A DNA stretch of 64,000 nucleotides from Anastrepha obliqua (taxonomy: Eukaryota > Arthropoda > Insecta > Diptera > Tephritidae): positions 124,929,784 through 124,993,783 of the forward strand of contig NC_072893.1 of NCBI RefSeq assembly GCF_027943255.1, given 5' to 3'. The position numbers and the translations under genes were made by a program. The notes beneath the pieces were generated by a model, which was not told the origin of the DNA, searched no databases, and was given only the letters and a program-made list of their open reading frames with translations. Of this stretch, positions 54,000-64,000 are shown piece by piece (position 1 is the stretch's first letter; every line of letters begins with the position of its first letter).

Positions 54000-54375
54000 A
54001 ATATCAATGAATACTGCAAAAAAAATTAGGTATTTAGTTTGGCAGTAGTCACGCGTGATCTATCAAAAAAACCCTTTTGGAGAAAGTAGCTCCAATCTGT
54101 TTAACTTTCATTGGTCTGATTTTAAAATTTTTTAATTGGCAATTTTTCGAATTATTATTTTTGCCTATTAAAATTTTACTAATATTAATTTCAAAATTTG
54201 AATTTCCTTTTTTAATTTTTTAATTTTAAATTTTCATAACCCAATACTTGTTTTATATTTTAAATGCCAAAATTTTGCAACTTTTATTTGCCTTCACTTT
54301 CCGTGTTTTAATCTGATACTTCGTTTATTTCGCCGCCATTTTTCACTTCGCAAAAATAATCTACCATTTTTTTCT
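54000..54375. other. AT-rich gene-free DNA
   Basis: No supported feature was seen. Confidence 0.4.
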
Positions 54376-54379
54376 GCTG

Positions 54380-55845
54380 GGCAACTCTGGCACAGGGGTC
54401 ACTACTACTGACCTCAACAACATCAGCCCTAACAACAGCAAAACAGCAGCACCCAAGTGCCCAAAGTACACACACATTGACACTTTTTTCTGTTGTTCGC
54501 CAGTTTGCTTGGTCGCTTATGTAGTTGGTTGGCTGCTTGACTGCTTGATGCAGCAGAGATTCACCATAAGACTAGCGCAATATACCAACAACAACCACAC
54601 CAATGATAAAAACGACAACAATGCAAGTTGGAAAAGATCACCATACAACAACGGCAACAACAATAGCAGCGGTAGCAGCATCGAGAGGCACGGCGACAGC
54701 GCAACAACGCCAACGACACTTTGGAGCGCACCTCTCCACTTGGCACAAAAACGCGACGAAGACGTTGACGAAGGTGGCGGCACCAAACGCCAAGAAAACT
54801 GGCAACAGCAGCCAGCGCCACCGCCACCGTCGCTTTGTCGTGCAACAAGCTGTCTGTCACCGCCGAGCATAACCACAGCCAGTGAAGAAAATCTGCAGCC
54901 CACGAAGGCAGCAAAGCCCACACCACTACCAAAACAACCTTCCGACCGTCCAAAAGTTGTGTTGAATCGTCCGATTAATACACCGACCGCGCAATCACGC
55001 CAACTTGACAACCGTGCCGTCGTAGCCGTTTGCCGTGTATCGTCCGCCGTCGCTTGCCTTGTCACAACGTGCTGCAGCATACAGTGCGTGCAACGTGTTC
55101 TGTCCGCGCTCATCGTTACTCACTCGCTCGTTCGTTCGTCGACTCGTCTAGTTCGTCGACTCGTCTAGTTCGTCATTCGCCACATTCATTCAACTCGCTA
55201 TTTGCGCCGCCAGCCAGCCGCTGCTCCGACGTGTGTTGTCGCTCATCAACCACGTCGCCCGCGTTGCTGCTGCGCTCCGGCTGTTTAGAGCGGTGTTGTG
55301 TGCCTCTGCCTGGCGTTTTTGCGCGTTTGCCATTTTTGTGTCTTCTTCTTGGTCGTGTTCATCGCACACATCCAAGTTGCAAGTTGTCGTGCCGCCGACG
55401 TTTTTGGGTTTTTTGTTTGCATCGCCGTCTTTTGAAGACCTGAAAATTCGAAATATTTTCGCTTTCGTTGCGACGCGTCGGCTGAACGTCGCGAACGGTG
55501 TGTAGAGTATTTTAGCCGTCGCCAATTGGGAACTCCAACAAGGAGATTTTGAAAATTGCGAAAATTGCTAGAATTGTTTGAACGCAAATATGGAAAATTT
55601 CGTGTGAAATTAGTGCGAATTTGTAATGAGATTTTGTTTTTTCGAATGTTGTACACGCGTATGTATGTATGCATTAATGCGAAAATGTGAAATTCGAAGT
55701 GAATTGAAAATTCCGTGAATTGATTTGCTTTGGATGCTTTGAATTCCGAGTGAATTTGCACTTACATTAAAGAGGTGGAAAAATGTTTGACAACAACGAG
55801 ATTTTTAGTTTCTATTTTTTAATGGAAAAAATGTGTTTCGAGTAG
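54380..55845 (+). other. Candidate host promoter and untranslated first exon
   Basis: The GC-richest and most CpG-rich stretch of the window. 54400-54960 has CAACAACAAC and CAGCAG runs; 55080-55500 is rich in CGTCGACTCG-type sequence; 55500-55840 is AT-richer and looks like a fly 5' UTR with several short upstream ATGs. GAGTAGGTAAATATCT at about 55840 would be an acceptable splice donor (G|GTAAAT). Long open frames on both strands (219 codons plus, 198 minus) have no domains and reflect base composition. No downstream coding exon can be seen, so this is a suggestion and not a gene call. Confidence 0.3.
55134..55167. repeat. 17-bp perfect tandem duplication
   Basis: GTTCGTCGACTCGTCTA occurs twice in succession, followed by a third partial GTTCGTC. 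It lies in the CpG-rich block. Confidence 0.9.
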
Positions 55846-55849
55846 GTAA

Positions 55850-56765
55850 ATATCTATGTATGTATGTATGTAAGTGAAAATTTTTAAAGTAATAAGACGC
55901 AAAGAACTAAAAATAATTGCAATAGTTAGTGATGAGAAAATGCAAAACAAAAACTCAAATAACTAAATAAATACAGAAATGAGCTTCAAGTCACTTGGAA
56001 AACATTTTTTACATAGAAATATATAAAAAATGTAAAACTCAAATAACTGTTCTTCACTTTGTGATAAGAAAACATGCATAGATAGATAATTTTGTAAACA
56101 AATTTTTTTTTAATTTAAGGGTCCGAAATTAATGCAAATGAAACATAAAAAATAAATAAGAATAGAAGATAAAAACTAATAAATAAATAATTATACATAT
56201 ATGGAAAATAAAAATTAGAACATAAAAATTTAAATAAAACTAAATAAATAAAAAATTAAATATGAAAGCTAAATAAAAAAACAACACAATAAAAACTAAA
56301 AACCACTCATAGCAAAAATAACATACATATGCAGATAGTTATAAATAAAACATTTTTGAATGGTATAAAAAAATATGTGCTTACGTTTAAAAAGTAGTAG
56401 TAATAAAAGGTAACTTTCACTTTAGCATCAAAGGACTATTTAAAAAAAATGTTTCGCGTACGAGTTTTGGTTTGACCCTGCAAACTAATAAATATTTATA
56501 TATTTTGCTACCGATATTTTAAATTTTAGCGTAATTTTTAGTGTAGTCAATTGTTTAAAAAAAAATTAAAAAATATTTGAACTACATTTTTAGTGGAATA
56601 AAACATTTAAGAAATAGTAAAAATAATTATTTGAATTCAATTCTTATTGGAATGAAGTATTTAAAATATTATTAGAAGAAAGTGCGGAACTTCGCATTAC
56701 GTCAGTGTAGTACAAAATAGCTTTAAAATATTAAGCACTTTTTTATATAAAACTAAGCCTAAGAG
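55850..56765. other. AT-rich gene-free DNA
   Basis: TATGTATGTATGT run at 55855-55875, then A-rich sequence with many AAATAAATAA phrases. No supported feature was seen. Confidence 0.4.
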
Positions 56766-56769
56766 ATGT

Positions 56770-57150
56770 TAGCTGGCACCAAATTATGGCGCCACGCTAG
56801 ACGAATTAAAATCAAAAGAAGTTTAGGAAACTCATAACCCTCTCTAAAGATAAACTGAGAATGCTCACTGCTATTCTCACAGGTCACTACAGATTGCGTA
56901 ATCATTTGCACAGGATTGGGATATGGTCCACTGCCTCTTGTCGTTTCTGCGAGAAATCCCAGAGGACTTCTATGCAACCTCTCCTTAAATGGAGCACTGT
57001 ACAGCGAATAAGATTGAGACATCTCGGACAATTGCAGCTAGAAAAATGGCAAATACGCTCAGCTCAACCCAGCTATATCTTAAGTTTAATAAGAAAACTG
57101 GGGTTGGATGAGATGCTATCATGAGTAAAGGGCTCAAAATACCATGAGTT
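56770..57150 (+). pseudogene. LINE C-terminal fragment
   Basis: ARRIKIKRS, then KDKLRMLTAILTGHYRLRNH and RIGIWSTASCRFCEKSQRTS give the zinc-motif region of a jockey-like LINE. After a frameshift or deletion (the expected HxxxC pair is missing) the frame continues IRLRHLGQLQLEKWQIRSAQ and ends LIRKLGLDEMLS at 57122. A SINE is inserted just downstream. Confidence 0.75.
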
Positions 57151-57166
57151 CGAACTGCAAACCTCA

Positions 57167-57496
57167 ATTTTTTTTTGCTTTTATTATACTTAGCGCGTAC
57201 ACCCTTTTTCGGGTGTTTGGCCGAGCTTCTCCTCCTATTTGTGGCGTGCGTCTTGATGTTGTTCCACAAATGGAGGGACCTACAGTTTCAAGCCAACTCC
57301 GAACGGCTGATATTTTTATCAGAAGCTTTTTCATGGTAGAAATACATTCGGAGGTTTGCCATTACATGCCGAAGGGCGACCGCTATTAGAAAAATGTTTT
57401 TCTTAATTTTGGTGTTTCACCAAGATTCGAACCTACGTTCTCTCTGTGAATTCCGAATGGTAGTCACGCACCAACCCATTCGGCTACGGCGGCCGC
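57167..57496 (-). mobile_element. Full-length tRNA-derived SINE with 9-bp TSD
   Basis: CAAACCTCA flanks both ends (57158-57166 and 57497-57505). Next to the left copy a T run is the poly(A) tail of an antisense element. On the minus strand the head has TAGCCGAATGGGTTGG (A box) and GGTTCGAATC (B box). Then come GCGGTCGCCCTTCGGCA, GCAAACCTCCGAATGTATTT, GCTTCTGATAAAAATATCAG, CCGTTCGGAGTTGGCTTGAA and a 3' end rich in GGAGAAGCTCGGCCAAACAC. It is about 330 bp and non-coding. Other copies in this window: 58772-59080, and pieces at 10470, 39908 and 47609. Confidence 0.9.
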
Positions 57497-57509
57497 CAAA
57501 CCTCAGGTC

Positions 57510-58765
57510 TTTAAAATAACTTTAAAATTAGAATTTTTCCTTTTTAATGATGCCAAAAAAATTTCTGAAATATATTCCGCGAAGCTAAATAATAAGTTTT
57601 GGCATATTTTTGAAGATATTCTAAAATATTTTTAGTTGATTTGGGTCGTCAAAATAATAAACAAATTTTTTATTTTCTTCCTAAGCGATGCTAAAAAATC
57701 TCTTAAATATATTCTTGGGAAAAAATATAAATTTTTGGTATATTTTTGAAAATATTTCAATTGTTTTTAGTTAAGCTAGGGTACCAAAAAGCCTATATTT
57801 CATTTTCGATTATCAAAACAAAAGTAAATCGAATTTTTCTTCTTCAATAAAGAAAATAAAATAAAATGCTAAAAAATTGTTGCTCTTTTTATTAATTTTC
57901 ACTTTCCAACATTCCTGGAGACTTTACTTAAATTTTTTCGTATTTTCGATAAAAGCAATACTAAATTAAAATTATTGAAAAATTATTTATTAACAAGTTT
58001 ATGCTTTTTTGCTCACTTAAATTATAACCTATAAAAATGGGCTCCTTTAATGTTGCTAAAAATTCTTTAAATATATTATTGAAAATTAAATATTAACTTT
58101 TTAGTATATTTTTGAAAATATTATAACTGTTTTTGGTTCATTTTCAATTATCAAAATAAAAATAAATATAATAAAAAAAATAGAAAAATCGCATATTTTG
58201 TTTTCTATGACGCTAAGAATTTACTTAAATATATATTTTTCGAATTCATTGAATTATTTTTGAAGATTTTTAATCAATTTCGGTTACTAAAATATTAAAA
58301 AAACAAAAAATCATGTCACAAAAACAGGCTTAATATTATATATTCTTCTCCGGACTTTACTTCAATTTTTTTTCGTATTTACATATTTATTTTCATAAAT
58401 TTTTGACAATAATCAAAAAAAGTTTTATATAAATATTTAGAATATTTACAAAAATTTTATACTTTTTTGCTCAGTTAAATTATAACTTTTTTACGTAAAC
58501 GTTAAAGTAAACATTGCGAATCAGAATTTATGTATTCAAATTAAAATTTTAAGTTTTTTGCTGACTTAATCAATTTGAAGAATAAAAAAATTCCAAAAAT
58601 AATCAAAGGAACTCCAAAGCATTTTGTTCTTATAATTTTAAGACTATTTTTTTAAATTAAAAACAAAGTTTTGTTTTAAATACTTTCTTTTTTAGATTCA
58701 TGTTTTTAATTAAGTAAAATTTTCTTAATTTTTTTTTTGTTTTTTAACATAAGGAAAATTAGGTT
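57510..58765. other. AT-rich gene-free DNA with faint periodicity
   Basis: Phrases such as TTTTTGAAGATATT, TTTAAATATATT and TTTTAGTT recur at irregular spacing (near 57610, 57745, 58110, 58255), suggesting an old tandem repeat. No coding signal was seen. Confidence 0.4.
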
Positions 58766-58771
58766 AGAGCG

Positions 58772-59080
58772 ACCGTCGTAGTCGAATGCGGGTTTGTGTG
58801 TGACTACCATTCGATAGAGCCTTCATTCGAAACCCATAGTGGGCATATGAAACCACAAATAAAAGATACGATTTCCTCTAATAACACTCCGCCCTCAACA
58901 GGCAATTACAAATCTAAGCATGTATATCTCCATTTTCCATAAAAAAGCTTCTCATAAAAACTATCTGCCGTTCGGAGGCGGCATAAAACTGTAGGCCCCT
59001 CTCTTTGCGAAAAAACATCAAAACGCATCAAAAATAAGAAGAGGAGCCCGGCAAAGCATCCAAGGATGTGCAGGCCACGT
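58772..59080 (+). mobile_element. Diverged SINE copy
   Basis: The head GTCGTAGTCGAATGCGGGTT (A box) and CATTCGAAACCC (B box) are followed by CTCCGCCCTCAACAGGCAAT, CCATAAAAAAGCTTCTCATA, ATCTGCCGTTCGGAGGCGGC, AAAACTGTAGGCCCCTC and GAAGAGGAGCCCGGCAAAGC. This is the same block order as the copy at 57167-57496, in the opposite orientation and clearly older. Confidence 0.8.
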
Positions 59081-59084
59081 ACAT

Positions 59085-59505
59085 ATGTTACAGTATATAC
59101 ATACATATATAAAATTAATTTAGTTGTATCAAAAAAAGTAATTTTATGTAGTGACTCAGTCAATTAGAAACACTAAAAAAAAGTTTACATACTTAATAAA
59201 TGTATGACAAAAAAGTGGTTATATGTATGTAGAGTATAAATGCTTTGAAAATAATTGTGGGAAAATTATATAAAATTTACGTAAATTAATTTTTAAATTT
59301 TTGGAATTTTAAATTTATTTAAAACTTGAGAAATTTTTTGATATTTCATTAGAAATTCGAGAAATTTTTAGAAGTTTGAAATTTTTTTTAAAGTTTGAAA
59401 TTTTTTTTAGAGATTTGAGAAAATTTTTTTAAGTTTGAAATTTTTTTAGAAACTTGAGTAAATGTTGGAAGCTTGGAAATTTTTTTGAAGTTTGAAATTT
59501 TTTTA
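59085..59505. other. AT-rich sequence, start of the GAAATTT array
   Basis: From about 59320 onward short phrases like GAAATTTTTTTTAAAGTTTG repeat with a period near 30-35 bp, grading into the regular array that follows. Confidence 0.5.
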
Positions 59506-59508
59506 AGG

Positions 59509-60010
59509 AATTTGAGAAATTATATATAATTTAGGTAAACTTTTTTTAAATTAGAAATTTCTTTTGAAATTGAAATTTTTTTTAGAAATTTGAGAAAGAT
59601 TTTGAAGTTTCGAAAATTTTTTTAAGTTTGAAATTTTTTTAATTTGAGAAATAATATAAAATTTTGGTAAACTTTTTTAAATTAGAAATTTCTTTTGAAA
59701 TTGAAATTTTTCTAGAAATTTGAGAAAGATTTTGAAGTTTAGAAATTTTTTTAAAAATTGAAATTTTTTTCAAATTTGAGAAATAATATAAAATTTAAGT
59801 AAACTTTTTTTAAATTCAAAAGTTATTTTAGAAATTTGAGAAATTATATAAAATTTAGATAAACTGTTTCTAAATTTATAATGTTTTTAGAAATTTGTGA
59901 AATTATATTAAATTTTGATAAACTTTTTTTGAATTAAAATTTTTTTAGAAATTTTAGAAATTATATAAAATTTAGGTAAACTGTTTTTTAATTTGAAATT
60001 TTTATACAGA
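59509..60010. repeat. Satellite-like array with 132-bp and 58-60-bp units
   Basis: AATTTGAGAAATTATATATA and related starts occur at 59509, 59641 and 59773 (132-bp units). Shortened units start at 59833, 59892 and 59950 (60, 59 and 58 bp). Each unit contains TAAAATTTAGGTAAAC. The 132-bp unit is the short unit plus a GAAATTTGAGAAAGATTTTG-containing block. Non-coding. Confidence 0.8.
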
Positions 60011-60014
60011 TTTG

Positions 60015-62145
60015 AAAAATTTTTAAAAGTTTGAACTTTTTTTATTGTAGTAATGTAAGAAATTTTATGAAACTTGAAAAAAGTTTTGAAGTTTTAAATT
60101 TTTTTTAGAAATTGAAGAAATTCATGAAATTTGAAAACTTTTTTATATTTGAAATTTTTTGAATTTCATGAAATTTGAAAATTTTTTGAAATTTAAAATT
60201 TTTTGAATTTGATGAAATTTTTTGATATTTGAAATTTTTTGAAGTTTGATTTTTTTTTTTTGAAATTTGAACTACTTTTTAAAGTATTTTTAGAAAAAAA
60301 ACATATATTTTTTTAAATAAACCTGTAAACATTTAATGCATGCAAACCAATAATTCTATCAAATTATAAAAAAAAAATTATAAAAAAAAGGAATTATTTA
60401 CAACCTTCCATGTCTAAATTAGTTTTCGAATTATTTTGAGAGCATGGCAGGGCTGCTTGATAACGTTAGTTTTAATAAAAAAATTAAATTTTGTTTTAGC
60501 TGAAATAATTGATAATATAAATATTAAGTGTGCACTGATGTCAAAAAACAAAAACAAATGGAATTTTAATATCAATGAAAGAAAATTCTTAAAGCTAATA
60601 TTTTTTGATAATTATTGAAGCAAAATTATTGTATATGGTTTGGTTTTGTATAATTGACAAAATTAAATCATTTATTTATTATTTTATTATTTTGGAACCA
60701 TAGAAAATTATATATATAATATAATGAGAGTTTCATAAATGTTAAGAAACAGCATGGATTCAAATTTTTTAAATAAATAAAAATATATATTGGAAAGAAT
60801 AGAATTATAAAATAATACATAAATAAATAATGTAAATTTACAAACTTTTCTTGTGAGAAAATATAAAAATATAAAAATATGAAAAACATTAGCCCGTCTT
60901 ATCACGGAATTAAACTGCCCTTTTTTTATATTCTTATAAACCGCTTGCGTATAATTTTAAAACAGAATTTAGAGTTGCCCACAAAAAGGCAAAACTATTG
61001 AAAAAATACTGCAATTAATTTTAGGTTTTATGGAAGCGAATTATATAAAAATTAAAATTTCCAAGTATTTATGCACACAATCACAAGAAAACTTTCCATT
61101 TACGAGCTACCTAGAACAAAGAATCTGAAAATCCAAAATCTAAAAAAATTAACTTTAAATATTCCAAACTAATACAAAGGATTGCAAATGTGCAAGCAAA
61201 AATGTAAGTGCGAAAATAAACAGATATCACTTATTGTTACGCCTACAGCAAGAAAAAATAAATAAATCACAGCTGAATTACGGGGAAAAGTGCTAACAAA
61301 CAGATTAATTGTATTAATTAATGCTAACAAAAAAATAAAATCAACGTAAATGTCTAAAGAATGCAGAATAATCAAGTGCTTTAAAACATTTAGTGTGCGC
61401 AAAAACAACAACATATGAAGTGACAAAAAAATAGAAAGAAAAAAAAAATAAATACAAAGCTAAACTTTTATAAAATGCCAATACCAGTACCGATTTCATA
61501 TTATCTAACGAAAAGGTTTGTTTCTCAATTCTGTCTTTAGTACAAGCAAATACTTGTTTTTAATAATTTTATATTGAAAAACGTTGTACTCTCACGGCTT
61601 AGCAACGCTGCGAATTGACGTTTCAAATTACAAACAAAAATAAAAAGATGTTTTTGGAAAAACTACGTCTTCGAAATGGCTTACTTGCATGCGCTCTATT
61701 TATGAATCTCTTGCAGAGGAGTTCTTCAAAAAATTGTATTTGCTTATCTATATTTGACGCCAAACGGTCCAAATAGGATTTAAAGGATCGCATATATGTA
61801 TATACGAGTACATTTCGCGAAACGAGAAGAAGGGGCGTGAAATTAAGTAGGAGATAATTTTTCCTCTTCGCTGTACTCCTCTATGGGCCTGAGGAGCGAT
61901 GTCGTATAGTTCATAGAGTTTAATTCTACTAGCAAAACTATTGCATATTGAAGGTCTAAATAGGGAGAAACAGCGACTTAACTTTTTCATTGTTAGTAAA
62001 TTTTTTCCACAGAGCTGTTATTTTTCTGGAAATAATTAATAATATTTATAAAATTTGAAAATGATCTGAAGTGTACACTACTCGAAGCTTTGTTGCTTCA
62101 GAAGTGGTGCGCACCTTCTCCTTACTGATTTTTCGTTGATCTTAG
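60015..62145. other. AT-rich gene-free DNA
   Basis: Decaying GAAATTTTTTGAA-type repeats to about 60290, then unstructured sequence. A minus-strand frame at 61748-61990 (SICNSFASRIKLYELYDIAP) is protein-like but not recognised. Confidence 0.4.
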
Positions 62146-62151
62146 GTATGC

Positions 62152-62668
62152 CAAGGTGCTCATGAAACTCAGGGATGATAGATTACCAGGTTGGATATCC
62201 AAAGCAAATTTGCCTGCCATATCATAGGGTACTCGGTAGCAAGGATGATGGATTACCAGGTTTGGCCTTCAGCTAAGGTGCGAAACGCAATTAAGCGAGT
62301 AACTTCGGCTGCCACTTTACTGGGGACTCGGCAGCAGAATTCTACCCACTCAAGGATGATAGATTACCAGCCAAGTTTGGCCTTCAGCTATTGTGAAAAA
62401 CGAGGTTGAGCGACTAACTTCAGCTGCCACATCACTGGGGACTCGGCAGCCGAACTCTGCCCGCTCATTTCACACACTCGTCCAATCAGTCGTTGCTTAT
62501 ACGACACGAAGTAATGGTTGCGTGGATTTTTTTCATATATCAATCTCAGTTTTTTCGTAAACAAAGCAACGTCACATCCCCTGTTACGTCAGTTTTCTGA
62601 CTTCCTGATTCCCTCATATTCGCTGAAAGCCTATTAACCGTCTGATGTTGGCCAAACATGCCGAATCC
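62152..62668 (+). repeat. Dispersed repeat family, copy 2 (GGATGATAGA units)
   Basis: Three subrepeats start at 62172 (truncated), 62242 and 62353. The last two are 111 bp long and contain GATTACCAGGTTTGGCCTTC-like sequence, TTCGGCTGCCAC and GGGGACTCGGCAGC. The unique 3' part has CCCCTGTTACGTCAG and CTATTAACCGTCTGATGTTG, matching the copy at 20850-21470. Confidence 0.75.
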
Positions 62669-62669
62669 T

Positions 62670-63185
62670 TTTTATCGTGAATGAAAAGTACTGTTTTTGT
62701 TTTTGATACTTTCTTTATTTTTTATATTTTCATTATTTTTTATATTTTCATTTCAAGTCATACCTCCTTAAGAGTGAGTTTTCTAGTCTAATTTTGGATC
62801 GATGAACACGAAAATGAGAAAAAATTTATTTTTACAAAACTGCTTTTTGAGATGTAGGCAAAAAATCTGATTTCTAAGCCATTTTAAAGTTATTACGAAA
62901 CAAAACAAATTTTAGAAAAGCGGCGCTTTGCGTTGAAATTTTTGTGTGTGTTAATTGGAGTAATATTTTTTGAATTAAATTAAAAAAATGAGAACATTTT
63001 CAAGCTTTTTAGAAAAATGCAATATTTTATTAATCCTTTTTTGTTAATAAACTCTGTGAAAAAACAATTAAAAATGTTTAGAAATGAAAAGAAAATTTCA
63101 TTACAAAAATGTTTAAGCTATGAACGTCTAAATCTGTCAGAAAAATTAATTGCTATAACAAATTAAATTAAAGTGACCAATTCTA
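62670..63185. other. AT-rich gene-free DNA
   Basis: No supported feature was seen. Confidence 0.4.
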
Positions 63186-63189
63186 ATTT

Positions 63190-63545
63190 TTGCCACATTC
63201 ACTTCTTCTTCTTCTTAGCGTCACAGTCCTTGGTGAACCATTGCTTCCTTCACAGCTTCTTGCTCTCGTTCTCGATTTACAGCCACTCCCCTCCAACATT
63301 GCACGCACTAAGATCAGCTCTTCTAGCCACCTTTTCCTCGGGCGTCCCCTTTTTCTTTCTCCAATTGGGTGAAGATCTAGTGCCTTTCTCTTTGATCACT
63401 CTCTTGGCATTCTAGCCAAATGTCCCAGCCATCTCAGTCGTTGCGACTTAATAAATCTTATTATAGTTTCTTTCTTAACTATGTCTTCCAGTTCGGCATT
63501 GTGCCTAATGCGATAAGTGGCATCTACCAGTCTAAGCGGACCACA
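63190..63545 (-). pseudogene. RTE-like LINE C-terminus with GAA tail
   Basis: Minus-strand translation reads YRIRHNAELEDIVKKETIIR, FIKSQRLRWLGHLARMPRE, a stop, then HPIGERKRGRPRKRWLEEL. LRWLGHxxRM and GRPRKRW are hallmarks of the C-terminus of RTE-like LINEs. The 3' end on that strand is GAAGAAGAAGAAG (63200-63218), matching the AAG tail of the copy at 17.6 kb. Frames are broken downstream of GRPRKRW. Confidence 0.82.
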
Positions 63546-63549
63546 TTCA

Positions 63550-63765
63550 CTTATTCAGTTGAAAATCTGAAAAATACTTAATAATTTTTTGTCATTCCTC
63601 CGGTATCAACGCAATGAGACGGAATATACTTTTGGAACGATATTAAAAAAAGATTAGTTTTATTGGTTTTTTCGTCTTTTTTTGGCAATAACAACAAATA
63701 TAACTTCGCAATCCCCTACCTTATCTTCAAGTAAGATTTTACAGTAAGTTTTCTATCGAGAGCCT
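63550..63765. other. Short AT-rich spacer
   Basis: No feature was seen. Confidence 0.4.
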
Positions 63766-63769
63766 AATC

Positions 63770-64000
63770 GAGGAATGGGAAAGTCATTAGTAGATTCGAC
63801 ATTGAAATCTACACTGAGGGGTCTAAGATGAACTGTGTAAGCTGTGGAAGCCGGCCTCTATTCGGAGTCACTCATTATATCCGAATCAATTCCACTTCTT
63901 GACTATGTCAGTACGTTTTGTAGGCAAATTTATTAGCAATCAGGGAAGCCGGCAAATCACTAAACCACTACAAAAGAAATCGCTGCAAGTGTAGCCTTTC
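63770..64000 (+). pseudogene. LINE RNase H fragment at the window edge
   Basis: The plus strand gives IEIYTEGSKMNC, equivalent to VYTDGSKMDC of the copy at 48822, with Glu replacing the first catalytic Asp. After frameshifts come RINSTS and LLAIREAGKSLNHYKRN, equivalent to VLAIGEACRLL. The fragment continues beyond the window. Confidence 0.65.

Noticed and set aside
54509..55168. 219-codon protein and the 198-codon frame on the opposite strand
   Set aside because: Long frames on both strands of a stop-poor GC-rich, CAA/CAG-containing block. Neither shows a domain, and a 5' regulatory or untranslated role fits better.
61748..61990. Minus-strand 80-codon gene (SICNSFASRIKLYELYDIAP)
   Set aside because: Protein-like but short, isolated and unrecognised. 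No splice or promoter context supports it.
1..64000. CRISPR arrays, bacterial operons, phage genes
   Set aside because: No short regular direct repeats with unique spacers, no ribosome-binding-site-led gene runs, and base composition and element types are those of an insect nuclear genome.

Overview
The window looks like nuclear DNA of a dipteran fly, most likely a tephritid fruit fly. It is strongly AT-rich and full of GTT/CAA trinucleotide runs. It carries a U2 snRNA pseudogene whose 3' two-thirds closely match what I recall of Drosophila U2. It also holds transposon types common in flies: mariner, DD37D (maT-like) elements, hAT, RNase H-bearing non-LTR elements, RTE-like LINEs and a tRNA-derived SINE. 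The tephritid assignment is inference. I found no intact host protein-coding gene. The longest credible open frame (345 codons, 48822-49859) is the 3' end of a retrotransposon. The only candidate host-gene part is a GC-rich, promoter- or first-exon-like segment around 54.4-55.85 kb.

Layout. 1-720 is a degenerate tandem array. 1141-1569 is a 5'-truncated LINE with target-site duplications. 3983-5763 is a mariner with a second, different mariner inserted in it. 7.3-7.9 kb is an internally deleted mariner. 8.05-8.97 kb is a 535-bp tandem duplication. 9.9-10.7 kb packs a U2 pseudogene, a tRNA-like unit between 31-bp direct repeats, a SINE piece and a MITE piece. 11.5-13.8 kb holds dispersed and tandem repeats, a mariner remnant and a nested palindromic MITE. 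15-20.3 kb is mostly gene-free, microsatellite-rich DNA with one RTE-like LINE tail. 20.6-23.5 kb is a mosaic of a mariner 5' end, a dispersed repeat (second copy at 62.2 kb), a DD37D transposase relic and three LINE pieces. 24.9-28.4 kb has two antisense LINE 3' ends, one embedded in 2 kb of TTATTTTT-type low complexity. 30.6-33.04 kb is an A-rich tandem array, a LINE and a mariner.

The second half continues the same way. 37.06-38.33 kb is a TTAA-flanked MITE next to a deletion derivative of a Tc1/mariner-type element. 40.4-42.6 kb is a Tc1/mariner-type transposase relic split by a 1455-bp hAT element with a perfect 8-bp duplication. 44.35-45.04 kb is a foldback-like structure: perfect 49-bp inverted arms of GGGAAAA-type subrepeats around four 96-bp, stop-free repeats. 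45.9-46.7 kb is a threefold ~277-bp tandem repeat. 46.8, 51.7 and 10.6 kb carry one MITE family. 48.7-53.99 kb holds LINEs and another transposase relic. 56.8-59.1 kb holds a LINE tail and two SINE copies, one with a 9-bp duplication. 59.5-60 kb is a satellite-like array, and 63.2-64 kb contains two more LINE fragments.

The parts do not form a pathway. They record repeated transposition, nesting and decay in an intergenic or intronic region. Nearly every transposase seen is truncated, frameshifted or lacks a catalytic residue, so mobilisation from this window is unlikely. The most unusual structures are the foldback-like composite at 44.35-45.04 kb, the hAT-in-transposase nesting, and the small SINE and MITE families whose members can be compared inside the window.
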